Assembly: GCF_014649375.1 (NCBI RefSeq)
Contig: NZ_BMSX01000006.1
Span: 339,703-403,702 of the forward strand
DNA length: 64,000 bases
DNA from: Streptomyces aurantiogriseus
GTDB taxonomy: Bacteria > Actinomycetota > Actinomycetes > Streptomycetales > Streptomycetaceae
Direction: 5' to 3'
Shown here one piece after another: positions 25,036-33,457 of this stretch. Both the position numbers and the translations under genes were made by a program. The first letter of the stretch is position 1; the number at the start of each line of letters is the position of its first letter. The notes under the pieces are model-generated. The model searched no databases, was not told where the DNA came from, and was given only the letters and a program-made list of their open reading frames with translations.

Positions 25036-26463
25036 GTGACCAGACTCAGCGTCGAGATGCTGGCAGCGGACGCCGTCGAGCCGATCACCTCGGCCGGCCA
25101 CGCCCAGCTGGGCATAGCCGTGCTGGCGGGCATCGCCGTCATCGTCCTGCTCATCACCAAGTTCAAACTGCACGCCTTCCTGGCGCTGACCATCGGCTCG
25201 CTCGCGCTGGGCGCGTTCGCCGGGGCACCGCTCGACAAGGCCATCGCCAGCTTCACCACCGGCCTCGGCTCCACGGTCGCCGGCGTGGGCGTGCTGATCG
25301 CGCTGGGCGCGATCCTCGGCAAGCTGCTCGCCGACTCCGGCGGCGCCGACCAGATCGTCGACACGATCCTCGCGAAGGCGGGCGGCCGTTCGATGCCGTG
25401 GGCGATGGTGCTGATCGCCTCGGTGATCGGTCTGCCGCTGTTCTTCGAGGTCGGCGTCGTCCTGCTGATCCCGGTCGTGCTGATGGTCGCCAAGCGCGGC
25501 AACTTCTCGCTCATGCGGATCGGCATCCCGGCGCTCGCCGGTCTGTCGGTGATGCACGGGCTGGTTCCGCCGCACCCGGGTCCGCTCGTCGCGATCGACG
25601 CGGTCGATGCCGACCTGGGCGTCACGCTGGCGCTGGGTGTGCTGGTCGCCATCCCGACGGTGGTCATAGCCGGTCCGCTGTTCTCACGGTTCGCCGCCCG
25701 CTGGGTGGACGTCCCCGCCCCCGAGCGCATGCTGAGTTCAACCGGGGGTTCCCCCCAGACCCCCGCCCAACGGCCCTCGGAGGAGCTGGAGAAGCGTCCC
25801 GCCTTCGGTGCGACGCTGGTGACCATCCTGCTGCCGGTCGTGCTGATGCTGGCCAAGGCGCTGGTCGACATCGTCATCGACGACCCCGAGAACACGGTGC
25901 AGCGCGTCTTCGACGTCGTCGGCTCCCCGCTGATCGCCCTGCTCGCCGCCGTGATCGTCGGCATCTTCACGCTGGGCAGGCCCGCCGGGTTCTCCAAGGA
26001 GCGGATCTCGCAGCTCGTCGAGAAGGGGCTCGCGCCCATCGCGGGCATCCTGCTGATCGTCGGCGCGGGCGGCGGCTTCAAGCAGACGCTGATCGACTCG
26101 GGTGTGGGCCAGATGGTCCTCGACATCTCCAAGGACTGGTCGATCCCGGCGCTGCTGCTGGCCTGGCTGATCGCGGTGGCGATCCGGCTGGCGACCGGTT
26201 CGGCGACCGTGGCGACGATCTCGGCGGCTGGCCTGGTCGCTCCCCTCGCCGCCGACATGTCGACCACGCACACGGCCCTGCTGGTCCTGGCCATCGGCGC
26301 GGGATCGCTCTTCTTCAGCCATGTCAACGACGCCGGCTTCTGGCTGGTGAAGGAGTACTTCGGGCTGAGCGTCGGACAGACCATCAAGACCTGGTCCGTG
26401 ATGGAGACGATCATCTCGGTCGTCGCCGGCGGTGTGGTCCTGCTCCTCTCGCTGATCATCTAG
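25036..26463 (+). CDS. gntP: Gluconate:H+ symporter, GntP family
   Basis: A 475-aa membrane permease with about 12 hydrophobic segments. Typical GntP stretches: 'LGAILGKLLADSGGADQIVDTIL', 'GLPLFFEVGVVLLIPVV', 'HGLVPPHPGPLVAIDAV' (partly quoted) and 'RLATGSATVATISAAGL'. It imports gluconate with protons for gntK. GTG 25036 follows AAGGA. A cytoplasmic loop around residues 234-250 carries a Pro/Ser insert encoded by a CCGGGGGTTCCCCCC-type repeat. Second gene of the operon, after a repeat-filled spacer. Confidence 0.92.
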   Translation: MTRLSVEMLAADAVEPITSAGHAQLGIAVLAGIAVIVLLITKFKLHAFLALTIGSLALGAFAGAPLDKAIASFTTGLGSTVAGVGVLIALGAILGKLLADSGGADQIVDTILAKAGGRSMPWAMVLIASVIGLPLFFEVGVVLLIPVVLMVAKRGNFSLMRIGIPALAGLSVMHGLVPPHPGPLVAIDAVDADLGVTLALGVLVAIPTVVIAGPLFSRFAARWVDVPAPERMLSSTGGSPQTPAQRPSEELEKRPAFGATLVTILLPVVLMLAKALVDIVIDDPENTVQRVFDVVGSPLIALLAAVIVGIFTLGRPAGFSKERISQLVEKGLAPIAGILLIVGAGGGFKQTLIDSGVGQMVLDISKDWSIPALLLAWLIAVAIRLATGSATVATISAAGLVAPLAADMSTTHTALLVLAIGAGSLFFSHVNDAGFWLVKEYFGLSVGQTIKTWSVMETIISVVAGGVVLLLSLII

Positions 26464-26473
26464 GAGTGCGGCG

Positions 26474-27235
26474 ATGAATCACCCCCTGTTCGACATCAGC
26501 GGCCGTACGGCCCTGGTCACCGGCGCCGGCCGAGGCATCGGCCTCGCGCTCGCCCGGGGTCTGGCGGAGGCCGGCTGCACGGTGGTCCTCAACGGCCGGG
26601 ACGGCGAACGCCTCGAGCGGGCGGCCGCCGAACTGCCCGGGGACCGGGTGCACACGGTCGTGTTCGACGTCACGGACGGCTCCTCGGTCGAGGCCGGCAT
26701 CGCGGATGTCGAACAGCGGGTGGGCCCGCTCGACATCCTGGTCAACAACGCGGGCATGCAACTGCGCGCCCCAATCCTGGAGTTCACGGACGCGGACTGG
26801 CACCGCATCCTGGACACCAACCTGACCAGCGCCTTCCTGGTCGGCCGCGAGGCCGCGCGCGGGATGACGGAACGCGGCCACGGCAAGATCATCAACATCT
26901 GCTCGCTGCAGAGCGAGGTGGTCCGGCCCGGCATCGCGCCCTACGCGGCCACCAAGGGCGCGCTGAAGATGCTCACCAAGGGCATGTGCGCGGACTGGGG
27001 GCCGTACGGCGTCCAGGTCAACGGCCTGGGTCCCGGCTACATCGAGACCGAACTGACCCAACCCCTCGTGCGGGACGCGGAGTTCAGCGCATGGGTGCGG
27101 CGGCGGACCCCGGCCGGCCGCTGGGGCCGTACCGAGGACCTGGTGGGCGGGGTGCTGTTCCTGGCCTCGCCCGCGGCGGACTTCGTCAGCGGGCAGGTGC
27201 TGTACGTCGACGGCGGCATGACGAGCGTGCTGTGA
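26474..27235 (+). CDS. SDR oxidoreductase, gluconate 5-dehydrogenase type
   Basis: A 253-aa short-chain dehydrogenase: NAD(P)-binding 'TGAGRGIGLALA', 'NNAGMQ' and the catalytic Y-x3-K in 'APYAATKGALKML' with Ser in 'ICSLQSE'. The closest named role is Gno/IdnO, interconverting D-gluconate and 5-keto-D-gluconate. It sits ten bases after gntP and is coupled to the idonate-type dehydrogenase, so together they convert L-idonate via 5-ketogluconate to gluconate. Confidence 0.88.
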   Translation: MNHPLFDISGRTALVTGAGRGIGLALARGLAEAGCTVVLNGRDGERLERAAAELPGDRVHTVVFDVTDGSSVEAGIADVEQRVGPLDILVNNAGMQLRAPILEFTDADWHRILDTNLTSAFLVGREAARGMTERGHGKIINICSLQSEVVRPGIAPYAATKGALKMLTKGMCADWGPYGVQVNGLGPGYIETELTQPLVRDAEFSAWVRRRTPAGRWGRTEDLVGGVLFLASPAADFVSGQVLYVDGGMTSVL

Positions 27236-27249
27236 AGGGAGTCGAGCGG

Positions 27250-28260
27250 ATGCTGGCGTGTGTGATCCACGGTCAGGGCGACCTGCGCGTCGAGGAACTG
27301 GCGTCTCCGTCGCCCGGCCCGGGGCAGGTGCTGGTCGCCATCCGCTACGGCGGGGTCTGCGGCTCCGACCTGCACTACTGGCGGCACGGCGGAGTCGGCG
27401 ACTTCCTGCTGAGGGAGCCGATGGTGCTGGGCCACGAGGTGGTGGGGACCGTGGCCGCGGGACCCCTCGCCGGTACGGCCGTGGCCGTGCACCCGGCCAC
27501 CCCGTGCGGGGTCTGCCCGGAGTGCCGGGACGGCCGGCGGAACGTCTGCCGGGACACCCGTTACCTCGGCAGCGCGGCCCGGATGCCGCATGTGCAGGGC
27601 GGGTTCGCGGCGGAGATCGTCGTCCCCGTCGAGCAGGTACGGCCGCTGCCGGACGGTCTGGAGCCGCGCCGGGCGGCGCTGGCCGAGCCGTTGGCGGTCG
27701 CCCTGCACGCGGTCCGGCGGGCCGGGCCCGTGGCCGGACGGCACCTCCTGGTCACCGGCGCCGGCCCGATCGGCTGCCTGGTGGTCGCGGCGGCCAAGGC
27801 GGCCGGCGCGGCCCACGTGACCGTGACGGACCTGCTGCCGACGGCACTGGGCCACGCGCGCACCGCCGGCGCCGACACCCTCGTACGCGCCGACGATCCG
27901 GCGCATCCGGGGTGGCCGTCCGAGGTGGACGTGGCCGTCGAGGCGTCCGGGGTGGCCGCCGGGCTCGACACCTGTCTGCGGCTGGTGCGGCGCGGCGGGG
28001 TCGTCGTCCAACTCGGCATGCTGCCGCCGGGCCGGAGCCCCTTCGCGGGCAACCTGGTGGTCACCCGGGAGATAGAGCTGCGCGGAGCATTCCGCTTCGA
28101 CACGGAGTTCGACGACGCCCTGGCGCTGCTCGCGTCCCAGGACGCCTTCGACGGGCTGATCAGCGCGGTGGTCCCGGTGCGGGAGGCGGAGTCGGCGTTC
28201 GCGCTGGCGGCGGACCGGGAGCGGTCCTGCAAGGTGCTGTTGGACTTCGGCGCCGTCTGA
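27250..28260 (+). CDS. idnD: Zinc-dependent L-idonate 5-dehydrogenase-like enzyme
   Basis: A 336-aa medium-chain dehydrogenase. Catalytic zinc ligands in 'GGVCGSDLHYWRHGG' (Cys, His) and 'VLGHEVVG' (His-Glu); structural zinc cysteines in 'CGVCPECRDGRRNVC'; Rossmann 'VTGAGPIGCL'. This pattern fits IdnD/sorbitol dehydrogenases; in this operon, oxidation of L-idonate to 5-ketogluconate is the best guess. ATG 27250 has AAGGGA nine bases upstream; GTG 27232 would overlap the previous stop. A second, diverged copy of its last ~38 bases lies 88 bp downstream. Confidence 0.88.
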   Translation: MLACVIHGQGDLRVEELASPSPGPGQVLVAIRYGGVCGSDLHYWRHGGVGDFLLREPMVLGHEVVGTVAAGPLAGTAVAVHPATPCGVCPECRDGRRNVCRDTRYLGSAARMPHVQGGFAAEIVVPVEQVRPLPDGLEPRRAALAEPLAVALHAVRRAGPVAGRHLLVTGAGPIGCLVVAAAKAAGAAHVTVTDLLPTALGHARTAGADTLVRADDPAHPGWPSEVDVAVEASGVAAGLDTCLRLVRRGGVVVQLGMLPPGRSPFAGNLVVTREIELRGAFRFDTEFDDALALLASQDAFDGLISAVVPVREAESAFALAADRERSCKVLLDFGAV

Positions 28261-28313
28261 GCGGCGATCCGGCCCCTTCCTCCCCCCCTCGCCGACGACC
28301 GGTCAGGGGCGGC

Positions 28314-28351
28314 CCTGCGAGGTGCTGTTGGACTTCGGCAGCGACTGAGCG
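28314..28351 (+). repeat. Duplicate of the 3' end of the idonate dehydrogenase gene
   Basis: The 38 bases match 28226-28263 at 34 positions, including the stop and following GCG. Copy 1 encodes KVLLDFGAV-stop, copy 2 EVLLDFGSD-stop. The 231-bp stretch between this gene and the next (28261-28491) otherwise holds only a promoter region. Confidence 0.8.
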
Positions 28352-28491
28352 CCGGCACGGACCTTGTGTCCCGAGGTGGGCCCGGTGGGTTCCGGGAGGC
28401 GGTGGTGCGGCACCATGATGAGGGGACTTTCCCGGGGGCCGCGAACAACCGCACCGTCGCGGCCGCCCGGAAGCGATGACTGGGGGGCGTC

Positions 28492-29643
28492 ATGGCGATA
28501 TCGCTCGGTACACGGGTCTCGGCCCTGCTGGTGGCGGGCGCCGTGGCGATCGTGACGGCGGCCGTGTACGAGGGGCACGGTGACGCCGGTGCCACGCAGC
28601 GCGGTGGTGGTGACACGAGCGTGTCCGGCGGGGGACGCGGGGGCGCTGCCGAGGTCGAGGAGCGAGTGGTGGCCACTCCCACGCCCGCCGCGAGTGCGCT
28701 GGGGTCCGCGGAGGCGGGACGGCCCTTGGCCTCCGGGCCGACCGGCACTCCCCGCCCTGTCGGCCCCACCGGTCCTGCCGGTGACGCCGGTCCCGTCCCG
28801 AGCACGGCCACGGCCCACCCCGTCACCGCCCTCGCCTGGCTGCCGCCCGGGCCCCTCTCCCCCGACGCCGACCACCAGCCGGACCCGACGAGCGTGTACG
28901 ACCTCCTGCGCACGCCCGACACCTGCGCGGACGCCCTCCGGATGATCCCCCGGCCTCCGGTCGGCGACGACTGGCGGGTGCTGCGCGGACTGGCTCACGC
29001 CTGCCTCGCCGTCCAGGGGCGGGGCGGCAGCTGGAAGGTGGCCGAACGGGATCATGCGGCGCTCACCGGCACGGTGAACACCTGCAAGGGCGGTGCCGCT
29101 CAGCGCGTGCTGGCCGGACTGATCGCGTTCCACCGGGCCCGGCCTTCGGGCACCGCCCGGCTGACGAGCGCCCCGGACACCGCCGCTCCCGCCTGCTCCT
29201 ACGGGATCCACGCGGTCGACGCCGGCGAGGACGGGGAGGCGCGGCCCGGCGAAACGATCCGTGTCGAGCTGCGCGGTACGTATTTCGACCACGCGGAGCT
29301 GCTGCGGGAGGGGACGGTGCTCGTCGGGGGGCGGCCCGTGAGCGGGCTGTCGCTCGCCGTGCCCGGGACGGGGGCGGCAGCGGGGGTGGAGCAGGGTGAC
29401 GGGCTGGTGCTGGCCGTCGTCGTGCCGGCCCTCGACGCCGCGTATCCGCAGTCCGTCGACGTCGTCGTGCGGTATGCGGCGGTGGAGGCGGTGAAGGAGG
29501 CGGCGTTCCGGGTGGTGGGTCCCGGGGTGGGTGGGCCCACGGGGTCACCCGGACCCGGCTCGGCGAATCCGCCCGGGTCCCCGAACGGCGGTTCACAGCC
29601 CCCTCCCGGCCCGCCGGACCCTCCCGGCTCCTCCGCCCGCTGA
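28492..29643 (+). CDS. Secreted or membrane-anchored hypothetical protein
   Basis: 383 aa; not recognised. A hydrophobic N-terminal segment ('VSALLVAGAVAIVTAAVY') serves as signal or anchor. Residues ~30-115 are Gly/Thr/Pro-rich and disordered; a helical domain follows with two or three Cys ('DTCADALRMI', 'HACLAVQ', 'NTCKGG'), then a beta-rich part (~245-345, 'GETIRVELRGTYFDHAELL') that may be an Ig-like fold; the last ~40 residues are Pro/Gly-rich. ATG 28492 is preceded by GGGGG only. Likely extracytoplasmic. Confidence 0.7.
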   Translation: MAISLGTRVSALLVAGAVAIVTAAVYEGHGDAGATQRGGGDTSVSGGGRGGAAEVEERVVATPTPAASALGSAEAGRPLASGPTGTPRPVGPTGPAGDAGPVPSTATAHPVTALAWLPPGPLSPDADHQPDPTSVYDLLRTPDTCADALRMIPRPPVGDDWRVLRGLAHACLAVQGRGGSWKVAERDHAALTGTVNTCKGGAAQRVLAGLIAFHRARPSGTARLTSAPDTAAPACSYGIHAVDAGEDGEARPGETIRVELRGTYFDHAELLREGTVLVGGRPVSGLSLAVPGTGAAAGVEQGDGLVLAVVVPALDAAYPQSVDVVVRYAAVEAVKEAAFRVVGPGVGGPTGSPGPGSANPPGSPNGGSQPPPGPPDPPGSSAR

Positions 29644-29649
29644 ACGACC

Positions 29650-30273
29650 TCAGCCGCGCCAGAGCGGATGCTCCCTTTCCGCCCACTCGCGGCTCACCGA
29701 CCCCGTGCGCATGCCCCGCCGGGCCTCGGGGTCGCCCAGGGCCATGCCGATGTGGCCGGCGAGGACGATGCCGATGGTGAGGGCCAGCCAGTCGTGGACG
29801 AAGGTCGCGCTGGTGCGCCACATGAGGGGGGTGAGGTGGGTGAACCACATGAGCAGCCCCGTGCCGAGCATGACCAGCGTGGCGCCGGCGATCCAGGCGG
29901 CGTAGATCTTCTGCCCCGCGTTGAACTTGCCCGCCGGGCGGGACTCCCGGCGCCGGTCGCGGCGCAGGGCGGCGCGCAGCCAGCGGTGGTCGTGCGGGCC
30001 GAAGCGGTTGAGGTGTCCCAGGTCGGCGCGGAAGGCACGGGAGGCGAGGCCCGCCAGGACGGGCACGGGCAGGGCGAGGCCGGCCCACTCGTGGACGCGG
30101 ACCACCAGCTCACGGCGGCCGACGAGCCGGGCGAGCTCGGGGACGTACAGGAAGGCCGCCGTCAGCACGCACACGCCCATCAGCAGAGCCGTCGTGCGGT
30201 GCACCCACCGTTCGGCCCGGCTGAAGCGGCGGATCCTGGTGGCGGGCGGCGCGGCCTCAGCTCGTAGGCTCAT
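29650..30273 (-). CDS. Cytochrome b561-type membrane protein
   Basis: A 207-aa protein with four membrane helices and haem-type His residues ('RAERWVHRTTALLMG', 'VRVHEWAGLALPVP', 'HDWLALTIGIVLAGHIGMAL'), matching the cytochrome b subunit of formate dehydrogenase/hydrogenase type (cytochrome b/b6 domain). Its ATG lies inside the end of the molybdoenzyme gene (17-nt overlap), so it most likely passes electrons between that enzyme and quinones. Confidence 0.85.
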   Translation of the reverse strand: MSLRAEAAPPATRIRRFSRAERWVHRTTALLMGVCVLTAAFLYVPELARLVGRRELVVRVHEWAGLALPVPVLAGLASRAFRADLGHLNRFGPHDHRWLRAALRRDRRRESRPAGKFNAGQKIYAAWIAGATLVMLGTGLLMWFTHLTPLMWRTSATFVHDWLALTIGIVLAGHIGMALGDPEARRGMRTGSVSREWAEREHPLWRG

Positions 30274-30982
30274 CGTCCCGCCCGTTCGAACGGCCCACCC
30301 AGGCGTCGACGTCGTAGCCGCGCTCCTCCCAGTAGCCGGGCCGCACCTTCTCGGTGACGGTGATGCCGGAGAGCCACTTGGCGGATTTGTAGAAGTACAT
30401 GGGCGCCACGTAGAGGCGGACGGGGCCGCCGTGGTCGTGGCCGAGGTCCTTGTCCTGCATGCGCAGGGCGACCAGGACGTCGGCTCGGCGGGCCTGGGCG
30501 AGGGTGAGGCTCTCGGTGTAGGTGCCGTCGAAGCAGGTGAACCGGACGGCGCCGGCCTTCGCGCGGACTCCGGCCGCGTCGAGCAGCACGGACAGGCGGA
30601 CGCCCTCGAAGGGCGTCTCGGGGACCCGCCAGCCGGTGACGCACTGGACGTCCCTGACCAGACGGGTCTGCGGCAGGGCCTGGAGATCGGCCAGGGTGTA
30701 GTCGGCGGGGCGGTCGACTAGGCCGTCGACGGTGAGGCGGTAGGTCTCGGCGTTCTTGTGGGGGACGGAGGAGGCCACGGAGTAGTAGCGGAAGCCGCCG
30801 CCGTTGGGGAGCAGGTCGGTGAGGCCGGTGGGGTCCTTGTCGGCGGCGCTGCCGAGGAAGTCCTCGAGGCCGCGCTGCAGGGTGGGTGCCGCGACGACAC
30901 CGAGGGCGCCCAGGCCGAGGGTGCCGAGGAAGACGCGGCGGCCGACGGGGGTGCCGCGTTCCTCGGGCTGTTCGGGATTCAC
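30257..30982 (-). CDS. Molybdopterin-dependent oxidoreductase, sulfite-oxidase/MsrP fold
   Basis: A ~241-aa enzyme with a Tat-like leader ('GRRVFLGTLGLGALGVVAAP'). The sulfite oxidase-type Moco domain is visible with Cys ligand in 'VRDVQCVTGWRVPETPFEGV', 'FTCFDGTYTESL' and 'HDHGGPVRLYVAPMYFYKSAKW' (part of the conserved H-GGPVR). Probably located outside the membrane, working with the cytochrome b encoded next. Substrate unknown; the family includes methionine sulfoxide reductase MsrP. GTG 30982 is my choice; GTG 31060 would add 26 residues. Confidence 0.85.
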   Translation of the reverse strand: MNPEQPEERGTPVGRRVFLGTLGLGALGVVAAPTLQRGLEDFLGSAADKDPTGLTDLLPNGGGFRYYSVASSVPHKNAETYRLTVDGLVDRPADYTLADLQALPQTRLVRDVQCVTGWRVPETPFEGVRLSVLLDAAGVRAKAGAVRFTCFDGTYTESLTLAQARRADVLVALRMQDKDLGHDHGGPVRLYVAPMYFYKSAKWLSGITVTEKVRPGYWEERGYDVDAWVGRSNGRDDEPTS

Positions 30983-31082
30983 CCGTCCATTCGAGCACTC
31001 GGGGGGCCGGGGCGGCCAGGGATCCGGGGCGGCCGTCAGATTTTCGTCATCACTTCTCACGTGGTTCTCAGAGGGATGGTGC

Positions 31083-31138
31083 TCAGGGGGAGCTCAGTGG
31101 CAGCTCTCAGGGGGAGCTCAGTGGCAGCTCTCAGGGGG
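31083..31138. repeat. 24-bp tandem repeat (2.3 copies)
   Basis: TCAGGGGGAGCTCAGTGGCA + GCTC repeats exactly at 31083-31106 and 31107-31130, followed by TCAGGGGG. The third TCA is the reverse of the TGA stop of the TPR-like gene, so the array may have arisen from its 3' end. Confidence 0.88.
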
Positions 31139-32102
31139 CGCGCCCCGCGTCGATGCCGAGGGCGCCGTCGCGGGCCGCGCGGAAGGCGGCGTACGGGTCG
31201 CGGTCCGGGTACGACCAGGGTGCCGGGGTGACGTGTTCGCCGATGCGGTGGAACAGGGGGGCCGCCTCGGCGGGCCGGCCCTCGCAGACCTTGGCGTGGG
31301 CGAGGTAGTTCAGGTCGACCAGCCGGCGGGGGTGGCCGTCGTGCTCCCACTCCAGCCACCAGTCGAACGCGGCCTTCATGACGTCGCGGGACCGGTGGTC
31401 GCGCCAGTGCGCGGCGGTGGTCGGGTCGGCGGGGGCGAGGCCGCGGACGGCCAGGGCGTGGTAGCGCTCGGCGTGGGCGACGATCGGGAGGATGGCGAGC
31501 GGCGAGTCGGCGGGGGCCTGCTCGGCGGCCCATGCGGCGAAGTCGTACACCTCGTGCAGCGGGTCCGGGCCGGCGGCGGCGCGGCGTTCGGCGAGCAGGG
31601 CGACCATCAGATGGTGCGCGTGGTGGTGGTCGCGGTGGCGGGCCCGGACCTCCTCGAAGATCCGGACGGCGTCGGCGGAGCCGTCGCGTTCCAGCATCAG
31701 CAGGCCGAGCCAGGGGGTGGGGTCGGCGGGCGCGAGTGCGGCGGCGTCCCGGCAGGCCGCGCGGGCGCCGGCCGGGTCCTCCTTGCCGCGCAGGGTGCGC
31801 CGGACCTGGGCGAGGGCGAGCAGGACGCCGGCGTCGGCGCAGCCGGGTTCGGCCAGCAGCCACTCGTGGGCCCAGGCGGCGGCGTACGGTTCGAGGGCGA
31901 GGACGACGACCCGGTGTCCGCGACGGTCCCAGTCGTCGCCGGTGCGGGCGAGCAGGGAGCGGACGGACTGCCAGCGGCCCTGCGCCAGCGCGGCGCGGGC
32001 GACGGCGAGCTCGGTGTCGTCGAGGGCCGCGCCGGGGTCCGCGTCGGGCGGACGGGCCGCGCGCTCACGGTCTGCGTCGAGGGGGAGCGGGGATGGGGGC
32101 AC
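31131..32102 (-). CDS. TPR-like conserved hypothetical protein
   Basis: A 323-aa helical cytoplasmic protein built from helix pairs with TPR character ('ALAQGRWQSVRSLLARTGDDWDRR', 'EDPAGARAACRDAAALAPADPTPWLGLLMLE', both shortened). No catalytic motif. His-rich 'RHRDHHHAHHLM' lies near 160. It is common in Streptomyces with no assigned role; a scaffold function is inferred from the fold only. GTG 32102 has GAGGAAG about seven bases upstream. Its stop lies in the 24-bp tandem repeat. Confidence 0.72.
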   Translation of the reverse strand: MPPSPLPLDADRERAARPPDADPGAALDDTELAVARAALAQGRWQSVRSLLARTGDDWDRRGHRVVVLALEPYAAAWAHEWLLAEPGCADAGVLLALAQVRRTLRGKEDPAGARAACRDAAALAPADPTPWLGLLMLERDGSADAVRIFEEVRARHRDHHHAHHLMVALLAERRAAAGPDPLHEVYDFAAWAAEQAPADSPLAILPIVAHAERYHALAVRGLAPADPTTAAHWRDHRSRDVMKAAFDWWLEWEHDGHPRRLVDLNYLAHAKVCEGRPAEAAPLFHRIGEHVTPAPWSYPDRDPYAAFRAARDGALGIDAGRAP

Positions 32103-32523
32103 CGCGGGACTTCCTCATCCTCCTCGGTGACGGGCCTGGCATCGGCTCGCGATCGGCCGATCACCCACAGCAAATCCCCAGGTGGCACTTCCGTCAAGGG
32201 CCGGAGTCACATGACAGGTGTCAACTGCCCCTGGAAGGAGGGGACTTGGCGGCATCCCACCCCTGGTGGGCGCAGGTGCGGGCGGCTCCGGTGTGGCGTA
32301 CGCCATGGCGCGGCCCGGCCCGGTCGCGGAGCATGGCTGGACGGTCGCCCCGCACACCGGCCCCAGCGCCGGTCACGGCGGGTGCCGCGACCGCGTCAGC
32401 CGCCCGGCTCCGGATCCTTCCCGGAGGCACCGTTTCCGGGCACTCCCAGGGCACCGAAGCACTGGGACGCTACAGTCGGCCACCACCCCTCCGTGGCCCG
32501 ACCCGATGATCGAGGTATGCAGC
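32103..32523. other. 421-bp region without a secure gene
   Basis: Between divergent genes. It holds GGAAGGAGGGGAC directly followed by TTG at 32246, opening an 87-codon frame to 32509 that is rich in Arg, Pro and Ala and looks like a shadow. TGACAGGTGTCA (32213-32224) is near-palindromic, and TACAGT (32471-32476) may be a -10 box for the DMT transporter gene. Confidence 0.4.
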
Positions 32524-33417
32524 GTGTCGGTTCTGGTTCTGGTTCTCGCCGTGAGCGCCGCCTGCTGCCTGGGTTTCGGTTTCGTCCTGCAGCAGAACGC
32601 GGCCCAGAAGGCGCCCCTCGGTGACTTCCTCTCGCCCCGGCTGCTGCTCGACCTGATGCGGATGCCGCGCTGGCTGGGCGGTATGGGTCTGATGGCGGTC
32701 GGCATGGCGCTGGGGGCGGTCGCGCTCGGCAACGGCGAGATCTCCCTGGTGGAGCCGCTGCTGGCGACGAACCTCCTCTTCGCCCTCGCCCTCTCCCGCC
32801 ACCAGACCAAGCAGCCTCTGGGCCGTCAGGGCTGGGCAGGTCTGTTGCTGCTCGCGGGCGGGGTGAGCGCGTTCATCATCGCGGGCGAGCCGCGCGGCGG
32901 CACCGCGATCGACGATCCGCTGCGGCACTGGCTGATCATCGGCGTGATGGTCGGACTGGCCCTGCTGCTCACCACGTACGGCAAGCGCTCACGGCTGTCC
33001 TCGGGCCCGGTCCTCCTCTCCCTCGCGGCCGGCCTTCTCTACGGTGTGCAGGACGCGCTGACCCGGGTCAGCGGGGAGCGCTTCTCCGCGGGCGGTCTCG
33101 TCGAGGTGCTGACCGGCTGGCAGCCGTACGCCGTGCTGGCCCTCGGCGTGACCGGGCTGGTGCTGGTCCAGAGCGCGTTCGAGACGGCGCCGCTGCGCAT
33201 GTCGCTGCCCGCGCTGACCGCGGCCCAGCCGCTCGCCGGGATCATCTGCGGGGTCGGCTTCCTCGGCGACCGGCTGCGCACCGACGCCGGCGCGCTGGCC
33301 TGGGAGGCGGCGGGGCTCGCGGCGGTCGTCGCGGGCATCGTGCTGCTCGGTCTGCATCCGGCGATGCCGAAGGGTTCGCCCGTGCGGGAGAGCATGCGGG
33401 ACCTCCAGCCGCAGTGA
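32524..33417 (+). CDS. DMT-family membrane transporter
   Basis: A ~297-aa integral membrane protein with about nine to ten helices, starting 'VSVLVLVLAVSAACCLGFGFVLQQNAAQ' (shortened) and containing the inverted repeat of EamA/DMT carriers. 'NGEISLVEPLLATNLLFALALSR' and 'LTAAQPLAGIICGVGFLGD' are the pseudo-symmetrical segments. Substrate unknown. GTG 32524 has GAGGT seven bases upstream; the reading frame stays open far upstream but the extension is Arg/Pro-rich and not membrane-like. Confidence 0.82.
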   Translation: MSVLVLVLAVSAACCLGFGFVLQQNAAQKAPLGDFLSPRLLLDLMRMPRWLGGMGLMAVGMALGAVALGNGEISLVEPLLATNLLFALALSRHQTKQPLGRQGWAGLLLLAGGVSAFIIAGEPRGGTAIDDPLRHWLIIGVMVGLALLLTTYGKRSRLSSGPVLLSLAAGLLYGVQDALTRVSGERFSAGGLVEVLTGWQPYAVLALGVTGLVLVQSAFETAPLRMSLPALTAAQPLAGIICGVGFLGDRLRTDAGALAWEAAGLAAVVAGIVLLGLHPAMPKGSPVRESMRDLQPQ

Positions 33418-33457
33418 CCCTGCCCCTGCCCGGGGTGGGCCCTGCTTGGATGGGCGC

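Noticed and set aside
24261..26459. A 732-codon antisense frame across gntK and gntP
   Set aside because: Ser/Thr/Ala-rich shadow of two well-supported genes; the open stretch through the intergenic repeat comes from the repeat.
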